64,000 nt of DNA. It comes from Plectosphaerella cucumerina (taxonomy: Eukaryota > Ascomycota > Sordariomycetes > Glomerellales > Plectosphaerellaceae). The position numbers and the translations under genes were made by a program. Of the stretch, positions 54,207 through 64,000 are shown piece after piece (the stretch's first letter is position 1; the number at the start of each line of letters is the position of its first letter). Under the pieces are notes generated by a model. That model was not told the DNA's origin and made no database searches. It saw only the letters and a list, made by a program, of their open reading frames with translations. The stretch is taken from the NCBI GenBank assembly GCA_020746995.1, contig JAGPXD010000001.1:2232001-2296000 (forward strand). Reading direction: 5' to 3'.

Positions 54207-54914
54207 TCAATTCAACTCCTCACTTCGAGGTCGCACGACCGCATAGCCCAGACACGTCTCCATCGTCTGCCCCGTAGGATCCGCCGGGTCAACATCCTCC
54301 CACGACCTGACCTTCTCAAACCCTGACCTCTCCAGCACCTTCTGGCTGCCGCCGTTGTCCGGTACTGTCACGGCAGTGTAGACCTCCTCCGCGATGGCAA
54401 CACCCTCGGCCGTCGTGCCTGTAATCCGTGCCGTTCCCCGGTCCACGCTGAGCTCAACCTCCTCCCGCGGCAGCGCCCACCACATGCCCAGGAACGCCTT
54501 GACGAACTCGCTCGCATACCCCTTGCCCCAGTGTTGCGTGCCAAACATGTACCCGATGACGGGCCACCCGAATTCGCCGACGAACATGTGGCAGCCGCCG
54601 TAGCCGACAAACTCGCCTGTTGAGCGCAGGCAGATGGCTGTGTTGAGTGTGTTGGCGTCGTTGGGGGGGAGATGCATGCGCAGCTTGGTCTCTGACTCGG
54701 CCATGTCGGTGTCGATGCGGGCTGCGCTCGTCCACCGCATCACCTCTTGCTGGGTCCGCAGCGCATGAAGGTCCTGGAGGTCTGACTCTTTGAGGGGCCG
54801 AATCATAAGCTGAGGCGTGAGGACAGATTCGCGGGTGGCATGTGCGGGTAGTGGCCTGACGGGTAGAGTCGTCTTGACCATGATGAAGTCGAGAGGGCCT
54901 TCGAGGACCGCCAT
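54207..54914 (-). CDS. GNAT-family N-acetyltransferase
   Basis: A single-exon 235-residue protein of the RimJ/RimL-like Acetyltransf_3 type. Landmarks are LMIRPLKESDLQDLHALRT, the central strand CLRSTGEFVGYGGCHMF, and the acetyl-CoA loop region FGTQHWGKGYASEFVKAFL (the family's Q/R-x-x-G-x-G/A), then DNGGSQKVLERSGFEKV. A 50-residue linker (ELSVDRGTARITGTTAEGVA) separates the last two and is longer than usual. Substrate unknown. The start at 54914 is the first in-frame ATG; the Met at 54881 is an alternative and is close to it. Confidence 0.87.
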   Translation of the reverse strand: MAVLEGPLDFIMVKTTLPVRPLPAHATRESVLTPQLMIRPLKESDLQDLHALRTQQEVMRWTSAARIDTDMAESETKLRMHLPPNDANTLNTAICLRSTGEFVGYGGCHMFVGEFGWPVIGYMFGTQHWGKGYASEFVKAFLGMWWALPREEVELSVDRGTARITGTTAEGVAIAEEVYTAVTVPDNGGSQKVLERSGFEKVRSWEDVDPADPTGQTMETCLGYAVVRPRSEELN

Positions 54915-55581
54915 TTTGGTGATAGTGCTGAGAATTTAAGTGTCGCTAATGAGTGTTGGCTCTGATTATAAATGAACACTACTCGTCGTCGCTGCTGCTG
55001 TCTTTGTATTCACGAACCCTTCAAGTGACATGAGTAAGACCATGAAATGGCGGCGAGAAAACCATCCGGTTGAGTCACCCCGAACACCAATCGACGGTGT
55101 CCGAGACTAGCCGTTTGGAGCTCCGCGCCGCAAGGCACGGCAATCGGCATCTCGTCGCTTCAGCTGGGTCTGCTGCACATTCCGTTAGTCCTAGATCTGC
55201 CGTCAACTTCTTCCCCGTCCATTAACATCACATAAATCGTCACGCCATCGTGCTGTGGTATCTCTTGTCATTGACTGATGCAATCTCCACAGACGGGTTG
55301 CAAGACGTGCGTGGACTTCCGCAGAGGCGGACCACAAACAGGCCTCCCCTCGAAGGGAAAAAGGCCTACGCCCTGCCCGGCCGGACGTCCCCCCCTCAAG
55401 GCAGTCGCTCCTCGTCGTCACGACGTCAAATCACCCAAGTCATGCGTCAATTCTTCTTGATTGATTCGTAGGCCCCGTTCCCTCAGGGGCAAATGCATGT
55501 GGTAGTTCCATGTGACCTGATAACACCTGCAGAGACTGCCCGACCCCCCGGCGATGAAGAAACCCAGAAACCAACAACTTT
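54915..55581. other. Gene-free stretch
   Basis: Promoter of the GNAT gene (a TATAAT-like element, minus strand, near 54966-54971) and the 3' flank of the eL20 gene. Confidence 0.5.
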
Positions 55582-56643
55582 TTAAGCGAACGTCGAGGGA
55601 CGCTTGGCGCTGAAGATCTTCTGAGTGCTGATCTTGTGGACGCGGTGGGGGAGGGGGAAGGAGAGGTTCTTGGTCATGAGCTGCTTCATGTAGGGGCGCT
55701 TGACATCATCCGACTTCTCGATCTCGATGACGCGGAGGATCTGGGACATGTTAGCTGGTGTCTCGTGTTGCGGTTCTTCGCAAGGTGAAGGGCGATCGTA
55801 CGTGGATGGAACGGAAGCGAGAGCGGTGGCGGGCAGCCATGTCCTGGTAGATGCTCTCGACGGCCTCAGTGCGGCTGAGGGCGCGGGTCTCCTTGTACAT
55901 GTTGTGGGTGCCCGAGCGCGAGTCGTAGCGGATCCAGACACCGAAGTTCTTGACCTTGAGGGGGTGCTTCTCGTAGAGGGGCTTGCAGGCGATGATCTGG
56001 GTGGGACTGGGTCAGCAAATTTGATTCTTCCCTGCGCGTCTCCCAGCACGCTTCCCGGAGGGATTGTGTGCTCACCTCGCCAGTAGCCTTCTTGACCTTC
56101 CTCAGACCGCGCATGAAGTACCAGTAGCGGGACTTGGCCACGATGTGGCTAGGCGCAAAGATGATCATGCGGTAGAGGGTGGGGGCCGGGGTGGCCTCGG
56201 TGGGCAGATGGCGCCCGATGACCTCGAATTCCTGAAGGCGACCTGAAATGCGACGTTAGTCAGGGTTCGCGGTTGTCTGCCAATTCATGCCATGTCGCCG
56301 CGGATGCCTCGAGAACGTGGGTGTCGGGTTGAAGGATGTTGCGGCTTATGGTGGCGTTCGGTTGGGTGAGTGCGTCAGGTTTGTGTCGTCGAGTTTCGAG
56401 ATTTCGTCAATTGCCGTTGCACAAATTTCGTCGCTTCCCAGGCCGCTCAGTTTCCCCCTCTTTCTTCGATCTGGAATCGATTTCCGAATCATGCCTCCCA
56501 GTTGCTACGCCTTGAGGGCGCAAGTCGGTGGAAAAGTTCGATCGGGTCGAGTCGTGCGTCGTTGAGCGTTGTCGAGGCATCGTCGCGTCCGGAATCGATC
56601 ATGGCATGTTGCGAAGCGCAAAGAGAGGAAGCTGCTTACCCAT
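55582..56643 (-). CDS. RPL20: 60S ribosomal protein L20 (eL20)
   Basis: Four exons on the minus strand, 56643-56640, 56242-56076, 55996-55802 and 55740-55582, give 174 residues, the exact size expected. The first exon codes only ATGG, followed by a 397-nt first intron with donor GTAAGC; the next exon begins GTCGCCTT, completing MGRLQEFEVIGRHLPT. Then PAPTLYRMIIFAPSHIVAKS, RYWYFMRGLRKVKKATGE, KPLYEKHPLKVKNFGVWIRY and the C-terminal KIFSAKRPSTFA are fully conserved in eL20. It is a structural protein of the large ribosomal subunit. A long first intron right after the start codon is common in ribosomal-protein genes. Divergent with CSN12. Confidence 0.97.
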
Positions 56644-57193
56644 CTTGACCTGTTTGTTAGTACAGTGCTTGACCGAGGGGGGATGTAGAGGGGGAAAAGC
56701 CGGACTTACTTTGGCGGTTGGTGGTCGAGATTGGCCGTTCGGTTGTCGTGGTTGCTTGTCGGATGCGAAGCCGCAAAACAGGTGGGCGAGGTGAAAACCA
56801 AAAAAAATTGTGAGCACGAGGGCTGAGGGCCAGGGCATAGCGAGCCAATGAGAGGGCGGGATCGGCGGGAGTGGCTAGCGCCTCGCCCAATCTCCACGTG
56901 ATGCGTGGCTGGTGCCATGGGCTGCTTAGTCATTTCGCCCATCCGCCGATAGTGGGGTATCCCGGTCATGTCTGAACAACTCCAGGTGAGCTTCACCCTT
57001 GCATCGGGCGTTTGGGGGACAGGGCAGCAACAAGCAATCGAACCGGACTTCGAATTTCTTCAATTGTGCATACTCCGCTCCGCATTCCTTGTATCTTCAG
57101 TTCAAGGTGCCTCCGTCCTTTGAGTGTCTCGCCCTCGCCACCATACACCTGCCACCTCAACTACCTTGAGGCGTGCCCGGGGCCAGTGTCACC
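56644..57193. other. Divergent promoter of eL20 and CSN12
   Basis: 550 nt shared by two housekeeping genes. A CCAAT box lies near 56845. A short A run (56799-56807) is the only other visible element. Confidence 0.5.
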
Positions 57194-59082
57194 ATGCAAA
57201 ACATCACTGAAGACTTCGCCCATGCTTTTGCGAACTCGAACGGATGGAATCTCTCTACGACGCTATCACCAGTGCCACCACCGGGTGAGCCTGACAGACT
57301 ACGGCTGTTCTGGCAAAGTACCAACCACTATTCCGCGAAGCAGGACATCAAACACTTCCTGCTTGAGGCACTCTCCGGCCGGGTCAAGCTTAGCAATCAT
57401 GACAATAAGGTAGTCATCGCTGGTTGGGTCGAAGTCTACACGGCATACTGGAAGGCGATTGGCGAGATGTTGGCTGCGGAAGGTGATGCAGCAGCCAAGG
57501 GCAGGGTCGGTTACCACTCCCGAGGCTGAATCGGTCAAGGCTAATGAGCAGCAGACATCTACCTGGACAAAGGTGTACGAGGCGTGGAAGGAACTCGCCA
57601 TTGCACTGCATCGGGGCTACACGAATCACGAATTCCAAGCCTGGACGGTCCCATGTCTCTACACGACTGGCAAGTACCTCCGCGCCTTCGCCATCAAGTC
57701 AGACGAGGAGCGGACCAACGTCGACGCCACCGGGGACGACCAGATGGAGCTAGGCGACGACGTCGACCCCGAACTGGCAAAGCAGCAGAACCTCCGCGAC
57801 TGCGAGCAGCAGCTGAAGCGCATGTTCACCCTCTGCCTCAGCGACCGCTCCGACATCACCGAGTCTCGAAAGTGGGGCGTCTACGGCGTCATCAACCTGC
57901 TGTTCAAGACATACTTCAAGCTAAACTCGGCCAGCCTGGCGCGGACGATCCTCAAGGCGCTGGTGTCCTACCGGGGAGACATGCCGAGCCTGGACAAGTT
58001 CCCGGCCTCACAACGGGTCACGTTCAAGTACTACGAAGGCGTCCTGGCGTTCCTCGAGGAGAACTACGTCGAGGCCGAGAAGCATCTCGACGAAGCCTGG
58101 ACGCAGTGCCACAAGAACGCCAAGTCGAACCTGGAGTACGCTTCCAGCACACCCCCCTTCTTGCCTCATCGCTGACTGGCTACAGGCGCATCCTCACATA
58201 CCTCATCCCCTGCCGCCTGCTTACGACGCACACCCTGCCCAGCAAGAAGTTGCTGGACGCCTACCCCCGGCTGCGGGCGCAGTTCGAGCCACTAGCGAAG
58301 GCCATCCGGAAAGGCGACCTGCGCGCCTTCGACCTAGCGCTGCAGCAGGGCGAGGACGAGTTCGTCAAGAAGAAGATCTACCTGACGCTCGAGCGCAGCC
58401 GCGACATCGCCTTGCGCAACCTGCTGCGCAAGGTGTTCCTCGACAAGGGCTTCGCGGAGCCCAAGAACCCCGACGACCCACCGGTCCGTCAGACCCGCGT
58501 CCGCATTGCCGAGTTTACTGCGGCCATCAGCCTTGGCAGCCGTGAGACGATTGATCCGGATGAGGTCGAGTGCCTGCTGGCCAATATGATCTATAAGGTA
58601 TGTCGCTGTCGTGCTCTCTTCATTGCCTTGGGGGTTGTCGTGTCATTTTTTCGTGCCGTCGGGTGTCGCGGGTGCACACACATCCGTGAGGCAACGCCTC
58701 GTCACGCCAGGCATCGCCGCCTTTTATCCGTCGCCAGTCCTTCTGTTGCCTGCCAGGCAGGGCATTGCAGGGGTTTGTCCCGCCGCCTAGTCAAACAATG
58801 TGCTGTCAGGCTGCAAGGCTACAAGGCAGGCAGCATTCCCCCTCGTTTATTGGAGAGGAAGCACATGCAATTGGCATAGTGTCCCAGCATCACATGCAGC
58901 CCAGTCGTCTCATCCACAACGTCCTATCACCTTTACTCCCACGCCCCGGCCATCAATCCACCACTTCGAAACAATGCATCACGGCTGACATTGTGTAGAA
59001 CCTGATGAAGGGGTACATTTCCCGTGAGCACCAGATGGTCGTCCTGTCCAAGAACGGGGCGTTCCCCGGCACAGGGGTGTGA
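57194..59082 (+). CDS. csn12: CSN12/Thp1-like PCI-domain protein, with probable 1-nt frameshift
   Basis: Exons 57194-58135, 58186-58597 and 58999-59082 give about 478 residues once one base is skipped near 57499-57506. N-terminus MQNITEDFAHAFANSNGWNL; YTAYWKAIGEMLAAEGD; then, one frame over, KANEQQTSTWTKVYEAWKEL, RGYTNHEFQAWTVPCLYTTG. The PCI region runs about from NLERILTYLIPCRLLT to DPDEVECLLANMIYK, and the last exon adds NLMKGYISREHQMVVLSKNG. This is COP9-signalosome-associated subunit 12, related to Thp1/PCID2. A run of GGGCAGGG marks the shift; removing one G gives KAGSVTTPEAESVKAN in frame. A 34-nt intron (GTCGGT...TCAAG) also keeps the frame but would be unusually short. The last intron is 401 nt. 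Confidence 0.85.
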
Positions 59083-60633
59083 TGGATAGACTAGATATCG
59101 CCTCCCATCACACCACCCCTCGAGATGCAGGATGGTGTGGGCCGGTCGGGCAGAAAAGCAGAGTTTAGGGTCGGTCTCGTCTCGTAAAAGCAGCGATTCA
59201 CACTTTTATCACAGGAGCCGGCGCCCGTGGATGGTGCCATCGGGGGGGATTGAGGGAGCTCGACCAAAAGCAGAAGATACAACAAGGAGATACCCGGTCA
59301 GCTTCTGTTCCCGCCGTGTTTTGATGGTGCACGCCAGGCCCTGCTGGAGCCGTGTTTGCGAGAGTCTATCTCGCTCGGCTTGTCGCACTCGCGGGCGGAT
59401 TCACGCCGCTGCACGCAACACAAACACCACCACCACCCCGCTCCTCAGCCCGAGACACCGGAACGGTCCCCCGCCTCGCCAAGGAGCGCCGTCGCCCACG
59501 AGGCGAGGTCCAAACGAGACAGGGGTTTAAAGTGGTTGCATGGATGGGCCGGGGATGAGTGTCGAGGCGTGAGTCACCCTCGTGCAGGGGTAGTCGTGGT
59601 CGGGATGAGGAGGGCAGTCGAGACAATGAGCCAGCGGATCGAAGAGGATGGAAAAGAACAGTTGCAATACCGTTTCTGGCCATGTGTTTGCACATGCCGC
59701 CTCGCGAGGTGGTCCTGGGAGGGGGAGTTGTCTCCTGGAGGGCACCCTCATGGTTCACGCAACTTCACACCCACCCATCTGCCGGCACGGCCCCCGGCAC
59801 CGCCGCCCAGGACACCAGGGGGATTAAGCTTGTCTCGCCATTTTAGGCGGAACGTGCTAATGCACCGCCGTCTCCGCCTTACCTGCCTTAATAAGAACAG
59901 TCGAAGCTCAGGAGGGAAGCAAGTGGTTCGCCCCCCAGATGCAGCCCTGCGGATCTTCTCATCTCGCCACGGTATCGCGACCTACAGCATCATGCTTCGA
60001 CATCACTGTCATTCAGATGGACTTGAAACCCCGATGCTCCAATTTCTCTCTCTGCAAAGAGTGTCGAGAATAGTAATACAGAATGGTGGATCTCTCTGGC
60101 CCGCTCGCGTCTCGCAATCTGTCTGGCGTTGCGAGGCCCGAACCTTGGCGCGTCTAATACAATGACTCCAAAGACAAACTTACCCGTGAGCGAGGTGCAG
60201 GCGACCGGCCCTGCTGTCTGGCGTCCTCGCCGACCGTGTTTCCCTGCAAAAGAAAACCAAATGACAAAAAAATGTCGAGAGGGCGGCGACGGCATTCTCC
60301 CTGGCCGTCGTAATTGTACATGGGTCTCGAGAAGGAAGCAGAAAAATGACAAAACCGTGAAACGCCGCCTTCCTTCCGGACGCCTGGTTTGGGTTGCGAA
60401 AGGCAATCATGTCCCAAGTCTTTGAAAAGTGGAAATCCCAATAGCAAGCAAGAGCGAGATAAGCATGTGGGCGTGGAGATCATTAAGGGTGAGTGGGAAA
60501 CGGGGTGAGAGAGGTGAGAGGGAGAGTGCCTGGAGGAGCCTAGATGAGGCGACCGCTGCGAGGCGTCCGGGGTGTAGATCTATCTAATGGGTCAGAGGGA
60601 TGATCATGGGCACTGGTCAGGGGGTGGGAAGAC
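59083..60633. other. Gene-free stretch, 1.5 kb
   Basis: The 3' flanks of CSN12 and the BTB gene. A 269-codon plus-strand frame (59356-60165) lacks any domain and is rejected. Nothing else is recognised. Confidence 0.5.
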
Positions 60634-61584
60634 TCACGCAGAGGAAATGTCATCGACGTGGTTGCAGAGGGCGACGAAGAGGTCGAAGAAGAGCTGGCTG
60701 CCTCCGTTGTACATCTCGAGCTGCATGGTGCCGCTTCGCTTGAAGGTGCTGCGGCTGCGAATGATGAGGGCGAGGTAGTGAGCGCGCAGCTTGGAGTCCG
60801 TGTCGGGGGTGTTGGAGTAGGCATAGCGAGCAGATGCGAGGATGGTGCTGCACTGGATGCCGGATTCTGAGAGGTATTAGCGGTCAGTCCCTAAGATGGT
60901 GACGGGCAACTCACGAAGCCCCTGCTTCCTCAGGGCGACCTTCTTCAGTTCCTCGAGACCATACTTCTCGGCAGTGCAGTAGATGACGGTGTCCTTGAGC
61001 ACATCGCCGTCGATGGCATGATGGTATACGGTCGACTCGACGGGACTGCGGCCGTCGTCGGCGGGAGACTCGAGTTCCCACGAGTCGCGGCGCTTGTTGT
61101 GCATGAGGCGGGGGTAGTAATCGCCCTTGTAGAGGTACTCGAGAACTGAGGAGAAGATCTCGGGCTCTTCGTCGGGCAGAGCGACCCGCTTGGGAGAGCC
61201 GTCGGCGAAGTTGTTGCCGCGAAGGGCGTTTTGGAAGAAGGGCGAGGCGCAGAGGACGTCTTCGTGGGCGGCGAAGAGTCGCTGTTCACCGCCGACAACG
61301 AGGGTGACGATGGCGGATGTAAGGTGGCTGGATTGCATGAGGGTCAGTCGAGTCTATTGAGATGATTGAAATGAATGAATAGATGCATACGCTGAGCCAT
61401 CATCAACCATGGATGAGGATGAGGTGGTCGGTCGGCGGCTGTGGCGGGACTCGTGCCGATGCTTGGAGATGCCGCTGGACTTGCTGAATGAGGAACTCGA
61501 CTTGTTCGCCTTCTTGGAGAAGCTTCGGTTGACGCCGCTGCTGTTGGGCGGCGGCGGCGGCTGCATGTATCGTTGGGAGTACAT
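60634..61584 (-). CDS. BTB/POZ-domain protein
   Basis: Three exons on the minus strand, 61584-61391, 61327-60915 and 60866-60634, give 279 residues. A Ser/Lys/Arg-rich N-terminus (SFSKKANKSSSSF) precedes a BTB domain (about residues 66-140): VTLVVGGEQRLFAAHEDVL, CASPFFQNALRG, EIFSSVLEYLYKGDYYPRL, then a variable loop and CTAEKYGLEELKKVAL. BTB domains mediate dimerisation and often bring targets to Cul3 ubiquitin ligases; no Kelch or zinc finger follows, so its partner is unknown. Stop choice: the frame ends SSA-TGA, where TGA lies inside GTGAGT; if that site is used as a donor to CATTAG downstream, the codon becomes GCA followed by TAG, so both transcripts encode the same end. Confidence 0.85.
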
Positions 61585-63439
61585 GATTGATGGACGGATG
61601 TTTGATTGAAATGATGTGAATATTTGGGGTATCTCGAAACAAAGTATGCGCCGACCGTGCAGGAAAATAGACCGACAAGATGAATGATGAGTGCGATAGG
61701 GGAAGCGATGGTATTTAAGACGATTGGGCGATAGGCGACAGCGTCGAATGTCCTCATGAACGCGCGGCTTTGACCTACCTGAGAACGTCGACTTCGACTG
61801 CGGCTGCTGTTGGCTGGAGATGCAGAGGGAAAGGATTCAATCAGGCAGAGGGAGGGCATTTGCCTTAAGTACGGCCACACTGCCGGGATGCGTAGCATTC
61901 GGCCAGCCTGGGACGCCTCCGAGAGGGGGGGCCGCCTTGCCACTTTAAATTCGGGCCGGCCATGAGGCACATTGCCGGATGTCGAGAGAGAGGTCGTTGA
62001 CTGGCGCGTCTCCCAGGCCGCGGGGGACGCGTGCTGAGAAAGAGTGGGGACATCCTTGACACGCTCTGGACGCCAGATCACGTGTGTCCCGCTTGGCTCG
62101 CCCGGCTTAGAGCAGCCAGAGAAGGCGGGCGGAGTCGAGTCAGAAGCGGATCCATCTGGGAGGTTGGGCGCCCCGAGCAATCAAACGCCATCCATCGTGC
62201 CTGCGCCATCACGAGGAGGTACCCGCTTGCCTTCCAGTGGACCATTAGGTACAAACCCCCTGTTTGTGCGGCGACGCCTGCCTAGAATCCGCCCAGGATC
62301 CCCCCTGGAGCTGGCACGGACAAAGAATTTCCTGGGAGAAGCAAACAAGGGCCTCGTCCATTGACCAACCACGGGGCCAATTCGGCCCCTCGGCCTTGCT
62401 TTTGGGAGCTGTCCTGTCTCGTGGGACGGTATCGGGGTGTCACGGTGGCGGAGTTGGCAGCCTGCTCAGGGGGCAGGGACTGCGGTTGGGCACCGAGGAG
62501 AGGCTGTCGATACCGACGAGGGCGTGAATGGGACGCACGCGAGGGACGAGACCGAGGGTTGCCACCACTTGGTCGTGAGACGGCTTGGGGTGTGTGGCGG
62601 TCCATGCTTTCGCCTGGTGGTGCAATGTGATGTGCTGGGATTGTGGAGGCACACTGGCACACTGCTCTGCCCGCTGAGGGTTCACGCACGACAGTCTCCC
62701 TTGCGTGAAACGGGCCCCTTTGCAGATCGGCATGTCGATGATGGTGGCAGTCCTTCGGCTGTTTCGGTGTCGGTTCTAAAGAGGTCGGTTCCAAGTGAGG
62801 CGGTGGTGTATTTTGTAACTCCTCCATCGCCTCCCGCCGCAGGACCCGTGGGCCATGTTGAACTTTGTGGATTGCGCTCGATAGCAAACGCAACAATGGT
62901 GGATTCGTCTTCTGCTCGTCATGAATTGGCTTCGAAAATGACGAACATTTGGTATTGCCCTGTTCTTGTCAATGTTCTGGGCGAATTTCAAGCTGGCATT
63001 TGTGTATGTTCTAAGTTGCAGTATCAAATATGTTGTGTCGAACACTGGGCTGCAACATGTTCGCAACATCATGCGTTCTACCGCCATATGTCGCTGAAAT
63101 TGTTCCCTCCTAAATGACCTACTCTCCCCACACTCATTTCCATTAGAGCACTTTCCTTTACAGTCGGCCGTTCGGCCCGACCAACCTTCAACCCGGACCG
63201 CTGGTCTCTCCGAGCAGACAAGACTCGAATTGTCGGAACGACGAATTTTCAATGGCTCTTGCCTTTGAATGTGCAGCAACGACAGTTTGAGTAAGGCAAG
63301 TCTGGCTTTCTCGCTCTTGCCAAGCTCCAGCGCTCTATTGACACGGATGGTCCAAGTACTGGCCCTCTTGGATATAATAGTTCATTGGCCATAAAAGTCG
63401 AGATGCTTCACTGTCCAAGTTTTGGCCCAAGGCCGGGTA
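61585..63439. other. Gene-free stretch, 1.9 kb
   Basis: The promoter of the BTB gene and the 3' flank of the hydrolase. Long frames here (for example 61344-62180 and 62282-62896, minus; 62437-63117, plus) show no domain and no codon pattern. Nothing else is recognised. Confidence 0.5.
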
Positions 63440-64000
63440 TCATACCTCTCTACCACGCTTCTCCTCATCCAAAACGGCCCTCTCGATGGCATCTGCCACA
63501 GCCTTCCGGCCCTCCTTCTTAAACAAGACATCGTTGTGAAATGCCCCAGCCACTGTCTTCTTCTCGATGGGAAGACCCAGCCCGACACCTCGGCGCAGAA
63601 GACGTTCGCCATGCTCAGCCGGAACCAGCTCGTCCTTCCCGGCCTCGACGATAGTAATGCGCGGCGCTCCACCCCCAGTCCTCGTGGCAATCCGTTCCAG
63701 GTTCGCCAGCGAATCAAGGTGGTTCCGGAGAAAGGGCCACAGGTGACGGTATGGCACCCAGCGCGGGGGATACACAGCGCCAAGCATGTCGCGAACCGAG
63801 GTGAAGACAGTCTCAAGCACAAGCCCGTGGAGCCTCGTGCCGGCCGGGAAACCGTCCCAGGCAGCCAGGTTGGTGGCGATGCCGGAGCCGATGCTCTGGC
63901 CCCAAAGGACGAGCACCGGCTTGGGCGCATCAGCCGTGGGGTATTCCTCCCGGTGCAGACTGCTCACGTAGGCCAGGGCGGCCTGAGCATCGATGTTGAT
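63440..64000 (-). CDS. Alpha/beta hydrolase (BEM46/ABHD12-13-like), C-terminal part
   Basis: The gene continues past the right edge, so only about 186 C-terminal residues are seen; the stop is at 63440-63442. Visible parts: DAQAALAYVSSLHREE, the nucleophile elbow LWGQSIGSG (GxSxG type, Ser of GQSIG), LVLETVFTSVRDMLG, ITIVEAGKDELVPAEHGE with the catalytic Asp in GKDELVP, and GAFHNDVL with the catalytic His. This order matches serine hydrolases of the BEM46/ABHD12-ABHD13 group, membrane-linked lipases or esterases. An N-terminal TM, if any, would be outside the window. Substrate unknown. Confidence 0.82.
   Translation of the reverse strand: MNIDAQAALAYVSSLHREEYPTADAPKPVLVLWGQSIGSGIATNLAAWDGFPAGTRLHGLVLETVFTSVRDMLGAVYPPRWVPYRHLWPFLRNHLDSLANLERIATRTGGGAPRITIVEAGKDELVPAEHGERLLRRGVGLGLPIEKKTVAGAFHNDVLFKKEGRKAVADAIERAVLDEEKRGREV

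Noticed and set aside
59356..60165. 269-codon plus-strand frame
   Set aside because: His/Arg/Pro-rich, no domain; no support besides length.
61344..62180. 278-codon minus-strand frame overlapping the BTB first exon
   Set aside because: It overlaps the real BTB exon in another frame and lies mainly in its promoter.
1..64000. CRISPR arrays, prophage, insertion sequences or transposon relics
   Set aside because: No spaced direct repeats, no terminal repeats with a transposase, integrase or reverse transcriptase frame were seen by eye; the genome type is eukaryotic.

Overview
The window looks like nuclear DNA of a filamentous ascomycete, most likely a plant-associated Sordariomycete (Glomerellales/Hypocreales grade). 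The reasons are dense protein genes on both strands, short GT-AG introns of about 45-80 nt with CTRAC-like branch points, families typical of such fungi (HET, 2EXR, Ppo fatty-acid dioxygenase-P450 fusion, rhamnogalacturonan acetylesterase, S8 subtilases, DUF7907-like and cysteine-rich secreted proteins), an intron-containing tRNA-Leu(AAG), and no bacterial-style operons. The genus is inference.

Layout. 1-418: 3' end of an arylsulfotransferase-like gene. 1.5-18.4 kb: two vpr-like secreted subtilases flank an F-box protein, a MIT/coiled-coil protein, a JmjC protein, chorismate mutase (ARO7), BCP1 and a HET protein. 19.6-27 kb: a multispanning membrane protein, two 2EXR proteins bordered by long G/C homopolymers, and a TPR-SET protein. 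27.7 kb: tRNA-Leu(AAG). 28.9-43 kb: a secretory and lipid-signalling stretch with a 12-Cys secreted protein, a DUF2235 hydrolase, a 15-exon Ppo oxygenase, a secreted protein with a Kex2-like site and acidic tail, a GT32 glycosyltransferase and two further secreted proteins. 43.9-50.8 kb: an SRPK-like kinase, an alpha-arrestin, an FtsJ-like methyltransferase, an IFI6/IFI27-like protein and a DUF1772 protein. 53-64 kb: rhamnogalacturonan acetylesterase, GNAT, ribosomal protein eL20, CSN12, a BTB protein and the 3' part of an alpha/beta hydrolase.

Most genes are independent units. The likely functional themes are secreted hydrolysis (two proteases, pectin side-chain deacetylation), oxylipin signalling, small secreted proteins that share TATA-box promoters, and housekeeping genes.

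The most striking pattern is that five conserved genes carry an apparent lesion: in-frame TAA codons in the membrane protein and the TPR-SET gene, a 1-nt frameshift plus a probable Trp-to-stop in the kinase, a 1-nt frameshift in CSN12, and a lost start frame in the second 2EXR gene. Several of these lie in short homopolymers, so sequence error must be excluded before any biological reading. I did not find a clearly new multi-gene system. The best candidates for new biology are the Ppo enzyme with an altered P450 active-site motif and the three uncharacterised secreted proteins.
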